Of a stretch of DNA of 64,000 bases, positions 25,424-34,181 are shown one piece after another. The translations under genes were made by a program, and so were the position numbers. Source of the stretch: Rhodospirillaceae bacterium (GTDB lineage Bacteria; Pseudomonadota; Alphaproteobacteria; Rhodospirillales; JABHCV01). The notes beneath the pieces were generated by a model, which worked only from the letters and a program-made list of their open reading frames with translations, was not told the DNA's origin and ran no database searches. Where the stretch lies: the NCBI GenBank assembly GCA_018662005.1, contig JABJHA010000014.1, positions 1 to 64,000 of the forward strand. Direction: 5' to 3'. Position 1 is the first letter of the stretch; every line of letters begins with the position of its first letter.

Positions 25424-26725
25424 CTAAATTTCTTCATCGTCATCAAGGCTGAACAGCCGGTCGATAATCTCTTCAATTTCCTGCAATGAGGCGGAATCTG
25501 GTCCATCCCCCGCTACTTGACGCAATTGTTCAGAGGGACCGTGCAGCAACCGGTTTATCAATAACCGGGTCGCCTTTTCTGCGTCTCCACCACCATCTGC
25601 AAGGGCCTGTTCGCGCATCCCCTCGAAGTGGGAACGCAGTTTGCTTAACGCCGGAACTGCTGTTCGTTCGGCGTGACCCCGCACGAAGACATCAACATCA
25701 GCATCGATGATGTCCCACGCCGCACCGGATTCATTTTCGCGCCCGGCCCTGCCTTCCATTGCAACGCGTTCAAGGTCATCCAGACTGTAAAGGAAAGCGT
25801 CTTCAATGCGCTCGACCTGGGGGTCGATATCACCTGGAATGGCCGTATCAATCAGAAAGATCGGTTTGTGACGGCGTGCTGATATGGCGTTATCGACCAT
25901 TTCAGCCGTGATCGCCTGGCGTCGCCGCCCCAGCGCCGTCAGCACAATATCAGCCTCGGCCAAAAGCGTCGCAAGATCTTCAAACAGGCTGGTGTGGCAA
26001 TCCAGACGCTGAGCTGCTTCCTCAGCACGGCGCTGCGTTGGATGGGTGGCGACAAGTTTGCTCAAGCCCACCGCCATCATATCGGTTGCGATAAGCTCGC
26101 CCATTTCACCGCCGCCAACCAACACCACCGTGCATTTATCAAGATCGCCATGCAGATCACCGGCAAGCTGTGTCGCCGCCGCCGCAATCGAAACCGGCCG
26201 CTCGCCTATAGCTGTTTCGTTACGCACTTTTTTGGCTGTGCTGTATGCCGCCTGCAGGATTGATTCAAGACCGCCTGAGGCCATCCCGACCTTCTTGGCG
26301 ATACGATGGGCCGCCTTGACCTGTCCCAGCACCTGCGGCTCGCCAATAATCAGGCTGTCGAGAGATGAGGTCACGGCAAAGATTTGCCGTACCGCATCCT
26401 GATCCCAGTGAACATAGGTCTGTCCGTCCATTTCCGACGGGCCCAGTTCGCCGTGTTCGGCCAGAATTTCGATGATCAGGCGGGCTGTTTGTTCTTCACT
26501 AATAACCGGGGCTTTGCAAAACGCCTGGACCTCGACCCGGTCACACGTCGAGAGCACCAGGGCTTGTTCGATCCCGGCATTTTTCAGACGCTCAAGTATA
26601 AAGGGCGCAGCCGTGTCTTCGACAAACAGCCGGTCACGCATAATCATCGAACTGGAACGATGATTGGCGCCAACAACGAGCGCACGACCATCCAGCAAAA
26701 GAGGTGGGGTTGGGTTATCTGTCAT
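25424..26725 (-). CDS. hemA: Glutamyl-tRNA reductase
   Basis: First step of C5-pathway tetrapyrrole synthesis, reducing glutamyl-tRNA to glutamate-1-semialdehyde. The 433-residue protein has the N-terminal catalytic domain with the nucleophilic cysteine in STCDRVEV (normally STCNRVE), the SLIIGEPQVLGQVK segment, an NADPH domain (VLVGGGEMGEL) and a C-terminal dimerisation domain. The presence of this gene is notable since many alphaproteobacteria use 5-aminolevulinate synthase (the Shemin route) instead. It lies 13 bp from prfA and 7 bp from hisS. Confidence 0.95.
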   Translation of the reverse strand: MTDNPTPPLLLDGRALVVGANHRSSSMIMRDRLFVEDTAAPFILERLKNAGIEQALVLSTCDRVEVQAFCKAPVISEEQTARLIIEILAEHGELGPSEMDGQTYVHWDQDAVRQIFAVTSSLDSLIIGEPQVLGQVKAAHRIAKKVGMASGGLESILQAAYSTAKKVRNETAIGERPVSIAAAATQLAGDLHGDLDKCTVVLVGGGEMGELIATDMMAVGLSKLVATHPTQRRAEEAAQRLDCHTSLFEDLATLLAEADIVLTALGRRRQAITAEMVDNAISARRHKPIFLIDTAIPGDIDPQVERIEDAFLYSLDDLERVAMEGRAGRENESGAAWDIIDADVDVFVRGHAERTAVPALSKLRSHFEGMREQALADGGGDAEKATRLLINRLLHGPSEQLRQVAGDGPDSASLQEIEEIIDRLFSLDDDEEI

Positions 26726-26732
26726 GGCGTCG

Positions 26733-27977
26733 CTAACGATAGCCGGCCAGGTGGTCCTCCAACGAAGCCAGAGGCACCTCTACCTGATCACCTGTTTCCA
26801 TATTTCGGACGGTGGCGACGTCCTTGGCCAGTTCGTCTTCGCCCAAAATAACACAGGCCGCCGCACCCACGCTATTTGCCCGCTTCATGCGTTTTTTCAT
26901 ATTTCCTGAATAACCCAGTTCGATGCTGAAGCCACCCTGGCGCAAACGTTGGGTCAGGCCCAGGGCCTTGATCTCGGCTTCTGCGCCAAGGGGAACCATA
27001 GCGATGGGACGGGCGCGGCCTTCCGGATCATCAATCATCATGGCCAGACGTTCGACACCGGCAGCCCAGCCAACACCCGGCGTTGGCGGTCCACCCATCT
27101 GCTTGATCAGGCCGTCATAACGCCCCCCCGCAACCAGCGCGCCCTGGGCACCCAGTTCGGTGGTGGTGAATTCAAAAGCCGTATGACAATAATAATCCAG
27201 GCCACGAACCAGCCTGGGGTTTAGGGTGTATTCAACCCGGGCCACATCGAGGCCCTGCTTGACTGTCTCGAAAAAATCACGGGAATAATCATTAAAGCTG
27301 TCGCTGATCAACGGCGCATTTTCGATAATCGCCCGATCACCCTGATCCTTTGAGTCGAGGATACGCAAGGGGTTGCGCTCAAGGCGGTCACGGCTGTCTT
27401 CGGAAAGTTCATCAAAATGACTGCGAAAGTAATCGACAAGCATGTCTCGATAAGCGGTACGGCTTTCGGTATCGCCAAGGGAATTCAGTTCAAGCAGCGT
27501 TTTATCCCTGACCCCGAGGGCTTCAAGATAGTGAGAACCCAGGGCGATAATTTCGATATCGGCCAGCGGCCCTTCAACGCCGAGAATTTCCGCGCCGGTT
27601 TGATGAAACTGACGCAGGCGGCCTTTCTGGGGGCGCTCATAGCGGAACATGGATCCCTGATAGGTAAATTTCAGAGGCAGTGACTGGGCCAACCCGCCGG
27701 AGATAAAGGCGCGCGCCACACCGGCCGTGTTTTCAGGCCGCAGGGTCAGCGAATCTCCACCCTTGTCTTCAAAGGTGTACATTTCCTTGGTCACAATGTC
27801 GGAGGTGTCGCCGAGGGTGCGGGCGAAAACTTCCGTACGTTCAAAAATCGGCGTCTCGATTTCATCAAAACCGTAGCGACCGGAAATGTCGCGCACGGTA
27901 TCGATGACCTTACGATGGCGTAAGCTGTCTTCAGCTAACAGATCGTGGGTGCCGCGAACCGGCTGCAACGTCGACAT
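26733..27977 (-). CDS. hisS: Histidyl-tRNA synthetase
   Basis: Class II aminoacyl-tRNA synthetase that charges tRNA-His, 414 residues. Motif 1 around the N-terminal RGTHDLL, motif 2 with the FRYERPQKGRLRQFHQ segment, the histidine-specific LVRGLDYYCHTAFE, and motif 3 (GVGWAAGVERLAMM) are all visible, followed by the anticodon-binding domain. It sits between ispG (17 bp) and hemA (7 bp) on the same strand. Confidence 0.97.
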   Translation of the reverse strand: MSTLQPVRGTHDLLAEDSLRHRKVIDTVRDISGRYGFDEIETPIFERTEVFARTLGDTSDIVTKEMYTFEDKGGDSLTLRPENTAGVARAFISGGLAQSLPLKFTYQGSMFRYERPQKGRLRQFHQTGAEILGVEGPLADIEIIALGSHYLEALGVRDKTLLELNSLGDTESRTAYRDMLVDYFRSHFDELSEDSRDRLERNPLRILDSKDQGDRAIIENAPLISDSFNDYSRDFFETVKQGLDVARVEYTLNPRLVRGLDYYCHTAFEFTTTELGAQGALVAGGRYDGLIKQMGGPPTPGVGWAAGVERLAMMIDDPEGRARPIAMVPLGAEAEIKALGLTQRLRQGGFSIELGYSGNMKKRMKRANSVGAAACVILGEDELAKDVATVRNMETGDQVEVPLASLEDHLAGYR

Positions 27978-27994
27978 CTTATTCTCGAAACTCC

Positions 27995-29227
27995 TTAACT
28001 TTTGGGCTTGTAGCGGCTTGTTATGTAATCGTCGATGATTTTCTTGAAATCTTCGGCTATGGCAGGGCCACGCAGGGTCATTTCCTTTTTGCCGTCAATA
28101 AATACAGGGGCCGCAGGCTCCTCACCCGTTCCTGGCAGACTGATACCAATATCGGCATGTTTGCTTTCCCCCGGGCCGTTCACGATACAGCCCATTACGG
28201 CAAGGTTCAAATCTTCAACGCCACTATACGCCTTTCGCCACTCGGGCATGGAAGTCCGAACATGGTCCTGAATTTGTTGAGTCAGTTCCTGAAATACCGT
28301 GCTGGTGGTGCGACCGCAGCCGGGGCACGCAATAACCATGGGTGAAAAGGAGCGCAATCCCATGGTTTGAAGCATTTCCTGTGCGACGATGACCTCCTGT
28401 GTGCGCTCACCGCCCGGTTCAGGGGTCAGGGATACGCGAATGGTATCGCCGATCCCATTTTGCAGCAAAATACCCATGGCGGCGCTTGAGGCAACGATGC
28501 CCTTGGAGCCCATGCCCGCTTCCGTCAAACCCAAATGCAGGGCGTAGTCGCAGCGCCCGGCCAACTCGGTATACACGGCGATCAAGTCCTGTACGCCGCT
28601 GACCTTGCACGACAAAATAATTTTATCAGCCCCCATGCCCAATGTTCCGGCACGTTCAGCACTATCAAGGGCGGAGCGGACAAGCGCTTCGCGGGTTACC
28701 AGGGCAGCCTCCAGCGGTTGCGTCCGCTTGCTGTTTTCATCCATCAGGGCGACGACCAGATCCTGATCCAGACTGCCCCAGTTGACGCCGATGCGGATCG
28801 GTCGGTCATATGTCAGGGCTGTTTCGATCATTGATGAGAACTGGCTGTCTTTTTTCCCTTTGAACCCGACATTTCCCGGGTTGATACGGTACTTGGACAA
28901 GGCTTCCGCGCAACCCGGATTGTCATCCAGCAAGGTGTGGCCGATGTAGTGAAAATCGCCAATCAACGGTACTGAGACGCCCCGTGCATCAAGCTTGTCG
29001 CGAATATGGGGAACAGCCTTGGCGGCTTCGTCGCGGTCTACGGTAAGACGCACCAATTCCGATCCGGCTTCGGCCAATGCCGCGATCTGGCTAACCGTAG
29101 CGTCTATATCGGCAGTGTCCGTGTTGGTCATCGACTGGACGATGATGGGGGCCTCGCCACCGACAGTAAGAGAACCAATTGGTACCGCAACGCTGGCGCG
29201 TCTGGACGGTTGGAGAACGTTAGACAC
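27995..29227 (-). CDS. ispG: 4-hydroxy-3-methylbut-2-en-1-yl diphosphate synthase IspG
   Basis: A 4Fe-4S enzyme of the non-mevalonate isoprenoid pathway. The 410-residue protein has the TIM-barrel N-terminal part ([12 protein letters not shown]) and the C-terminal cluster domain with Cys ligands in CPGCGRT and GCIVNGPGE. Start is GTG at 29227 after AGGGA. It lies between the rodZ-like gene and hisS, an order common to many proteobacteria (rodZ-ispG-hisS). Confidence 0.97.
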   Translation of the reverse strand: MSNVLQPSRRASVAVPIGSLTVGGEAPIIVQSMTNTDTADIDATVSQIAALAEAGSELVRLTVDRDEAAKAVPHIRDKLDARGVSVPLIGDFHYIGHTLLDDNPGCAEALSKYRINPGNVGFKGKKDSQFSSMIETALTYDRPIRIGVNWGSLDQDLVVALMDENSKRTQPLEAALVTREALVRSALDSAERAGTLGMGADKIILSCKVSGVQDLIAVYTELAGRCDYALHLGLTEAGMGSKGIVASSAAMGILLQNGIGDTIRVSLTPEPGGERTQEVIVAQEMLQTMGLRSFSPMVIACPGCGRTTSTVFQELTQQIQDHVRTSMPEWRKAYSGVEDLNLAVMGCIVNGPGESKHADIGISLPGTGEEPAAPVFIDGKKEMTLRGPAIAEDFKKIIDDYITSRYKPKS

Positions 29228-29247
29228 CTGTTAAATCCCTGTAACCA

Positions 29248-30636
29248 CTAATTTGCGGCGGAACCCTGGCGCAATAAATCCGGGTCCAGGGTCACATTAC
29301 GCCGAACTTTACCGGCTTCGCCCAAATCCGGCACCTTTTCACCATCTACATAAATTTCCAATGCGCCGGCATTGCCCGTTAACAGGACCAGGCCCTGTTG
29401 ATCAGGCACCCGGTAGCTGTCACCAGCCCTGAGCAAACGGGTCAACAACAGGCGATTGGCATTATTATCGCGAACCTGAATCCAGCTGTTCTTATGGGCC
29501 TTGACGAGAATCCGGGAATTGCCGTTCTCTTCGCCGTAGACCTGGGCATCTGGCGTCGTTGGTGTCTGGGTTGGTGCACTGGCGGTTTCTGTTACCGCAG
29601 GTGTTGGTTCCGGATCAGGTTCAGGCTCAGGCTCTGCAGCCGTTTCTTCCTCTACCGCCTCGGTACTGGGTTCGGGGGTTGCTTCGGCGACAGCCTGAAC
29701 GACCTCAGTTGCTTCCGTCGTTTCAAGAACGACAGCCTGAACTGTTTCACCGGAAGTGGGCTCTGTCGGCGCCGATCTAACCACCGTCTCAACGTTCTCA
29801 AAGTCAGTCTCGACTTCAGCAACAGCCGCTTGTTGAACCTCTTCAACCTCCTCAACAACCTGAACAGATTGTTCGGTTTCTTCGCTTACATCGCTTGCTT
29901 CAGTTGCTTCAGTTGCTTCAGTTGCTTCAGTTGCTTCAGTTGTTTCGCTTGTTTCGCTTGCTTCGCTTGCTTCAGTTGCGGGTTCGGAAACGGGTTCAGG
30001 TTGTGCTTCCTCAACCGGTGTACTCGAAACCTCGGCAATTTCAGGAGCTTCTTTATCGGTTTCCTCGGGTGGTTGTTCGGCAGCCTCGGCAGGTTCTTCC
30101 GTCTGGGCCACTTCAGGGACAGGTTCGACGGGTTCAACCTTTATTTCTGGCTCTTCTGCCTGTTTTTGTTCGCTTAAGCGGTCGGGAACCTGCGTCACCA
30201 GACCGGCCAGGAAGCCATCTTTGGCCGTGCTCACATACCAAACGCCGTAGGTCAAAAGGGCGATGACAACACCAACGAAGACAATGGCGCCGCCGGGAAT
30301 GCTCGATTCAGGGATCGGCACCGGGAATACAAGTTTGGTGTCTCCCGCCTCGCCGGTACTTTCAACCTTGTAGCGGCGAACCACCTCATCACTGTCGAGG
30401 CCCATATAGTCGGCGTAGGAACGAATAAACCCAATCGCATAGGCAGGGCCCGGTAATTCCTCGTAACGACTGGCCTCAATGGCTTCAAGGTAAATAAAGC
30501 GGATATGAAGGGTTTCAGCGACGTAACGCAGATCATCGCCCAGCCTGAGCCGTGATGCCTTCAAAAGAGCGCCAACACCGCCAATGTTATCTCTGTCGTC
30601 TTCCTGAGTTTCGTTGTTAGGTTCCGTAGAGGCCAT
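29248..30636 (-). CDS. RodZ-like helix-turn-helix membrane protein with Thr-Glu-Ala repeats
   Basis: A 462-residue protein from the ATG at 30636. An N-terminal HTH_25 domain (about 20-92) is followed by one membrane helix (about 115-135), a long acidic Pro/Glu/Thr/Ala-rich periplasmic linker (about 150-380), and a C-terminal DUF4115 domain (around ILVKAHKNSWIQVRD to DPDLLRQG). This is the architecture of the cell-shape protein RodZ, which links MreB to the wall enzymes. The linker contains a tripeptide repeat encoded by a 9-bp tandem repeat (29895-29975) and is longer than in E. coli RodZ (337 residues in total). It precedes ispG, as in many bacteria. Confidence 0.85.
   Translation of the reverse strand: MASTEPNNETQEDDRDNIGGVGALLKASRLRLGDDLRYVAETLHIRFIYLEAIEASRYEELPGPAYAIGFIRSYADYMGLDSDEVVRRYKVESTGEAGDTKLVFPVPIPESSIPGGAIVFVGVVIALLTYGVWYVSTAKDGFLAGLVTQVPDRLSEQKQAEEPEIKVEPVEPVPEVAQTEEPAEAAEQPPEETDKEAPEIAEVSSTPVEEAQPEPVSEPATEASEASETSETTEATEATEATEATEASDVSEETEQSVQVVEEVEEVQQAAVAEVETDFENVETVVRSAPTEPTSGETVQAVVLETTEATEVVQAVAEATPEPSTEAVEEETAAEPEPEPDPEPTPAVTETASAPTQTPTTPDAQVYGEENGNSRILVKAHKNSWIQVRDNNANRLLLTRLLRAGDSYRVPDQQGLVLLTGNAGALEIYVDGEKVPDLGEAGKVRRNVTLDPDLLRQGSAAN
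29895..29975. repeat. 9-bp tandem repeat inside the rodZ-like gene
   Basis: Nine head-to-tail 9-mers. Five identical TTGCTTCAG units (29895-29939) are followed by two TTGTTTCGC, one TTGCTTCGC and one more TTGCTTCAG. On the coding strand they give an E-A-T/E-T-S-type tripeptide repeat in the periplasmic linker. Because the unit is a multiple of three, copy-number change would alter linker length without a frameshift. Confidence 0.9.
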
Positions 30637-30650
30637 TTCCAATTCCCAAA

Positions 30651-30671
30651 GAAAGCCTGTAATGGGCTTTC
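30651..30671 (-). other. Hairpin just upstream of the rodZ-like gene
   Basis: GAAAGCC (30651-30657) pairs with GGCTTTC (30665-30671) around a 7-base loop, 14 bp before the rodZ-like ATG. Only a short CTTT follows on the minus strand, so it is either a weak terminator for ptsP read-through or a leader hairpin near the ribosome site. Confidence 0.4.
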
Positions 30672-30802
30672 CTGAATTCTTGCGATGCTGGAAACGAAAA
30701 AGGATTGTGGATGCCCAGCCTTGATTATCCGTCCAACCGATGCCGTAAATGAAAGCGGCGGAATTAAACGTATTCTGACGAAATATTGAGAATTTTCAAG
30801 CG

Positions 30803-33106
30803 CTAAACAGTAATGCCATGATCCTTGGCAAAGGCGCGAAGATTGCCGCGAAGACTGTGTTGGGACAAGTTGTACAGGGTATCCATGTATTGCGATAGGG
30901 GCTCCACCTCCAGGCTTCGGATCATCGCCTTAACCGGCCCAATGGCGTTTGGCTGCATGGAAATATTGCGAAACCCGATACCGATTAACGCCATGGCATC
31001 AAGGGGGCTGGCCGCCATTTCCCCACACAGGCTTAAAGGCACCTGGGCTTCATTGCAGCGGAAAACCACGTCTTGCAACAGCGACATCACCGGTGGGGAA
31101 AGCATGTCGTAACGTTCAGACAGGCGGGAATTACCCCGATCGGCGGCAAACAGAAACTGGTATAAATCGTTGCTGCCAACCGAAATAAAGTCGACTCGTT
31201 CCAGCAAAGACGGCAACTGGAATAAAAGCGAGGGCACTTCCAGCATCACCCCGGCACTGATCGAGGTCGGCATCTCGGCGCCATGTTCTTTTTCGCGTTC
31301 CAGTTCAAGATCGAGCAGGGCCCGTGCCTGATCAAATTCGGGTACTTCGGCAATCATCGGGAACATCACCGACAGATCCCTTCCACTTGCTGCCTGAATA
31401 AGCGCGCGCAACTGCTGGCGTAGCAACATAGGCCGATCAAAAGAAATCCGAATGGCCCGCCAACCCATGGCTGGGTTTTCTTCGTCCTGGGCATCCCAAT
31501 AGGGTAGTATTTTATCGCCCCCCACATCCAGGGTGCGGAAGACAACCGGTTTACCATCGGTTTGTTCAAGCACCTTGGCGTAAATATTGCGCTGATCGTC
31601 AACGCCGGGAAAATCCGATCTGACCATGAACGGCACTTCCGTGCGGTAAAGCCCGACCCCGTCAGCCCCCATGTCATGCAGATGCGGTAAATCAATCAGA
31701 AGCCCGGCATTGATGTTCAGGTTGATGCGCACCCCATCGCGGGTAACACTTTCCAGGTCACGTAGCTGAGCATAGGACGCCTTGCGTTCAGCCCGTACCC
31801 GGGCGCTGTTTTTAAAGCGCTGGCGCACTTCTTCGCCGGGGCGAACAAAAACCTGGGCATTGGTGCCATCGACGATAACCGGTTCGCCGGTTTCGATCAT
31901 ATCGAGGACACCGCGCGCCTGACCGACGACCGGAATATCAAGGGCGCGGGCGACAATCGACACATGGGCCGTCGCAGAACCTTCCTCGAGCACCAGTCCA
32001 TCCAGCTTTGATCTGTCATAGTCGAGCAGTTGCGCCGGTCCCATATTACGGGCGATCAGGATAACGCTGTCGGCATTCTTCACAGTTTCATCATCAGGCA
32101 TGGCCCCATTGCTGCCATTTGCGCCGACTAAATGCTGGAGCAGACGGGTCCCCAGGTCTTCCAGATCATGGACCCTTTCACGCAAATAAGGATCGGTAAC
32201 CTGGTTCATTTTGGCGCGGATGTCGTTGTGGACTTTCTGAACCGCCGCCTCCGCCGTCAGACCACTTGAAACAGCCTCATCAATACGGGCGAACCAACCG
32301 GCGTCCTCGGCAATCATCCGGTAAGATTCAAGAATTTCACGGTGTTCCCCCGCACCTGCCAGATCGGAATGCTCCATCATGTCATCCAGGGCGCCATGCA
32401 TTTCCGAAACGGCATTGCGCAGGCGTTGATGTTCATGGTCGACATCTTCGGCGACCATTTGACTGATATGAAACTGCGGCTCGTGCAAGACGGCGACACC
32501 AACGCCAAGACCGGGGTTCAGGGTGATGCCCTCAAGACGCAGTGGCAACAAGGCATTACCATCGGCAGGCATTAACTCATCGCGACTGATCAGGTCACCG
32601 CCACCAACCAGTTCGGCCAGCACCATCGCGACGGTTTGCAGGATTTCGACTTCCTCGTCACTGTAATTACGGCGGGTCCGGTTCTGTACAGCAATGACAC
32701 CAACAACCCGGCCACCACGTAAAATCGGCACACCCATTAGGGAATGGTACAGTTCCTCGCCAGTTTCCGGGCGGAAAACAAAGTCAGAATGGGTTTGGGC
32801 ATCGGCAAGGGCAAACGGGCGGGCCTGAGCGGCGATCAGACCGATCAGGCCCTCACCGACGCGAAGCCGGGTGTTATGCACAGCAGAGGCATTGAGGCCC
32901 TTGGTGCCGAACAGTTCCAGCACTTCACCGGCGCGCATGACGTAAACCGAACACACCTCGGCGACCATGTCCGCGGCGATAATCAGGACAATTTCATCGA
33001 GTTGTTGCTGCGCCGCACCCGAACCGGCCATGACATCGCGCACCCGCGACAGCAAGCGGCGCGACACTGGCGACATCTGGGAACCTGGGTTTTGTGGTGT
33101 TGTCAT
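30803..33106 (-). CDS. ptsP: PtsP, nitrogen-PTS enzyme I (GAF + PEP-utilising)
   Basis: Phosphoenolpyruvate-protein phosphotransferase, 767 residues from the ATG at 33106. An upstream in-frame TTG at 33127 would add seven residues and has no properly spaced ribosome site. An N-terminal GAF domain (about 15-160) precedes the enzyme I fold: PEP-utiliser N-domain, the phosphohistidine loop GSATAHVSI (His of T-A-H), and the C-terminal PEP-binding barrel (VGLYRTEVPFM, SVGSNDLYQF, LCGEMAA). It starts the regulatory phosphorelay to NPr and IIANtr, which controls nitrogen, potassium or PHA metabolism in related bacteria. NPr and IIANtr genes are not in the window. Confidence 0.95.
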   Translation of the reverse strand: MTTPQNPGSQMSPVSRRLLSRVRDVMAGSGAAQQQLDEIVLIIAADMVAEVCSVYVMRAGEVLELFGTKGLNASAVHNTRLRVGEGLIGLIAAQARPFALADAQTHSDFVFRPETGEELYHSLMGVPILRGGRVVGVIAVQNRTRRNYSDEEVEILQTVAMVLAELVGGGDLISRDELMPADGNALLPLRLEGITLNPGLGVGVAVLHEPQFHISQMVAEDVDHEHQRLRNAVSEMHGALDDMMEHSDLAGAGEHREILESYRMIAEDAGWFARIDEAVSSGLTAEAAVQKVHNDIRAKMNQVTDPYLRERVHDLEDLGTRLLQHLVGANGSNGAMPDDETVKNADSVILIARNMGPAQLLDYDRSKLDGLVLEEGSATAHVSIVARALDIPVVGQARGVLDMIETGEPVIVDGTNAQVFVRPGEEVRQRFKNSARVRAERKASYAQLRDLESVTRDGVRINLNINAGLLIDLPHLHDMGADGVGLYRTEVPFMVRSDFPGVDDQRNIYAKVLEQTDGKPVVFRTLDVGGDKILPYWDAQDEENPAMGWRAIRISFDRPMLLRQQLRALIQAASGRDLSVMFPMIAEVPEFDQARALLDLELEREKEHGAEMPTSISAGVMLEVPSLLFQLPSLLERVDFISVGSNDLYQFLFAADRGNSRLSERYDMLSPPVMSLLQDVVFRCNEAQVPLSLCGEMAASPLDAMALIGIGFRNISMQPNAIGPVKAMIRSLEVEPLSQYMDTLYNLSQHSLRGNLRAFAKDHGITV

Positions 33107-33151
33107 AACAAAGAGATAAGGCAGCAACCTTTAAACTTCAAAGGGATGCCC

Positions 33152-34177
33152 TTATTTGCTTTCCCTTGCTTCCAGGCAATGAACGGCTTGCGCGACCAAG
33201 TCCTGAATAATTTGCCGGGTCGATTGTTCTTCCGAAACCATGCCGACGCTTTGACCCGCCATCATGGAGCCGTTTTCAACATCGCCGTCAATGGCGGCGC
33301 GTTTAAGGGCACCGGCCCAGAAATGCTCAATTTCCAACTGCGCATCTTTCAATTCAACCTCGCCCTTCTCAACCCGCGCGGCAGCTTCACGCTGGGCTTC
33401 GTTGAAACGCTTGGTGCCTTCGTTGATCAGGGCACGAACCGGGATCACAGGGAATTTTGGATCGACCTGAACGGTGGTCAGCGCGTCACGGGCGTTGGCG
33501 CGGATAAAGGCTTTCTTGAAATCCGCATGGGCAACACACTCTTCAGCACAAACGAAGCGGGTGCCCAACTGGCATCCGGAAGCGCCCATTTCAAGATAAG
33601 AGACAATAGCCTCGCCGCGGCCGATACCACCGGCGATAAAGACCGGAACATCGGCAATATGGGGAAGGATTTCCTGGGCCAGAACACTTGTTGCAACGGG
33701 GCCGATATGGCCACCGGCCTCTGCACCTTCAATAACCAGTGCGTCAGCGCCGTTTCTTATCAACCTTTTGGCAATCGCCAGGGCCGGGGCAAAGCAAATG
33801 ACCTTGATACCCGCTTCCTTCAACTTGGCAATGGACGCGGCAGCAGGCAAACCACCGGCCAGCACGACATGAGAAACGCCCCCCTCGATACAAACATCAA
33901 TAAGCCCATCAAGTTCAGGATGCATGGTGATCAGGTTGACGCCAAAAGGCTTGTCAGTCATTTCCTGTGTCGCCGCAATTTCCGGGCCCAGCAAGTCAGG
34001 AGTCATGGCGCCACAAGCAATAACGCCAAAACCACCAGCGTTGGAAATCGCCGAAACCAGATTACGTTCTGACAACCACGACATGGCGCCGCCCATAATG
34101 GCATGGGGGCAGCCAAGAAATTCCGTTCCGCGCGCCCACAGGGCTTTAAGCTTTTGATCGGGGGTTTTCACTGACAT
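33152..34177 (-). CDS. Nitronate monooxygenase-family flavoprotein
   Basis: An FMN-dependent TIM-barrel protein of the 2-nitropropane dioxygenase/nitronate monooxygenase family, 341 residues from the ATG at 34177. Visible parts are GCPHAIMGGAMSWLS, the FMN-phosphate motif VIEGAEAGGHIGP, and PVFIAGGIGRGEAI with LGTRFVCAEEC. Many members are annotated only by homology, and some are enoyl-ACP-reductase-like, so the substrate is uncertain. Its start lies four bases past the lysC stop, with lysC upstream and ptsP downstream on the same strand. This placement between lysC and ptsP is an insertion in the common lysC-ptsP pair. Confidence 0.85.
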   Translation of the reverse strand: MSVKTPDQKLKALWARGTEFLGCPHAIMGGAMSWLSERNLVSAISNAGGFGVIACGAMTPDLLGPEIAATQEMTDKPFGVNLITMHPELDGLIDVCIEGGVSHVVLAGGLPAAASIAKLKEAGIKVICFAPALAIAKRLIRNGADALVIEGAEAGGHIGPVATSVLAQEILPHIADVPVFIAGGIGRGEAIVSYLEMGASGCQLGTRFVCAEECVAHADFKKAFIRANARDALTTVQVDPKFPVIPVRALINEGTKRFNEAQREAAARVEKGEVELKDAQLEIEHFWAGALKRAAIDGDVENGSMMAGQSVGMVSEEQSTRQIIQDLVAQAVHCLEARESK

Positions 34178-34181
34178 CAGA

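Noticed and set aside
29895-29975. Possible CRISPR-like repeat array
   Set aside because: Units are 9 bp, have no spacers and are in frame inside a coding region.
29398-30177. 259-codon frame opposite the rodZ-like gene, rich in Phe, Cys and Leu
   Set aside because: It is the antisense reading of the acidic repeat linker, and its composition follows from the repeats.
32744-34072. 442-codon open frame on the plus strand
   Set aside because: It runs antisense across two clear genes (ptsP and the nitronate monooxygenase-like gene) and shows no domain.
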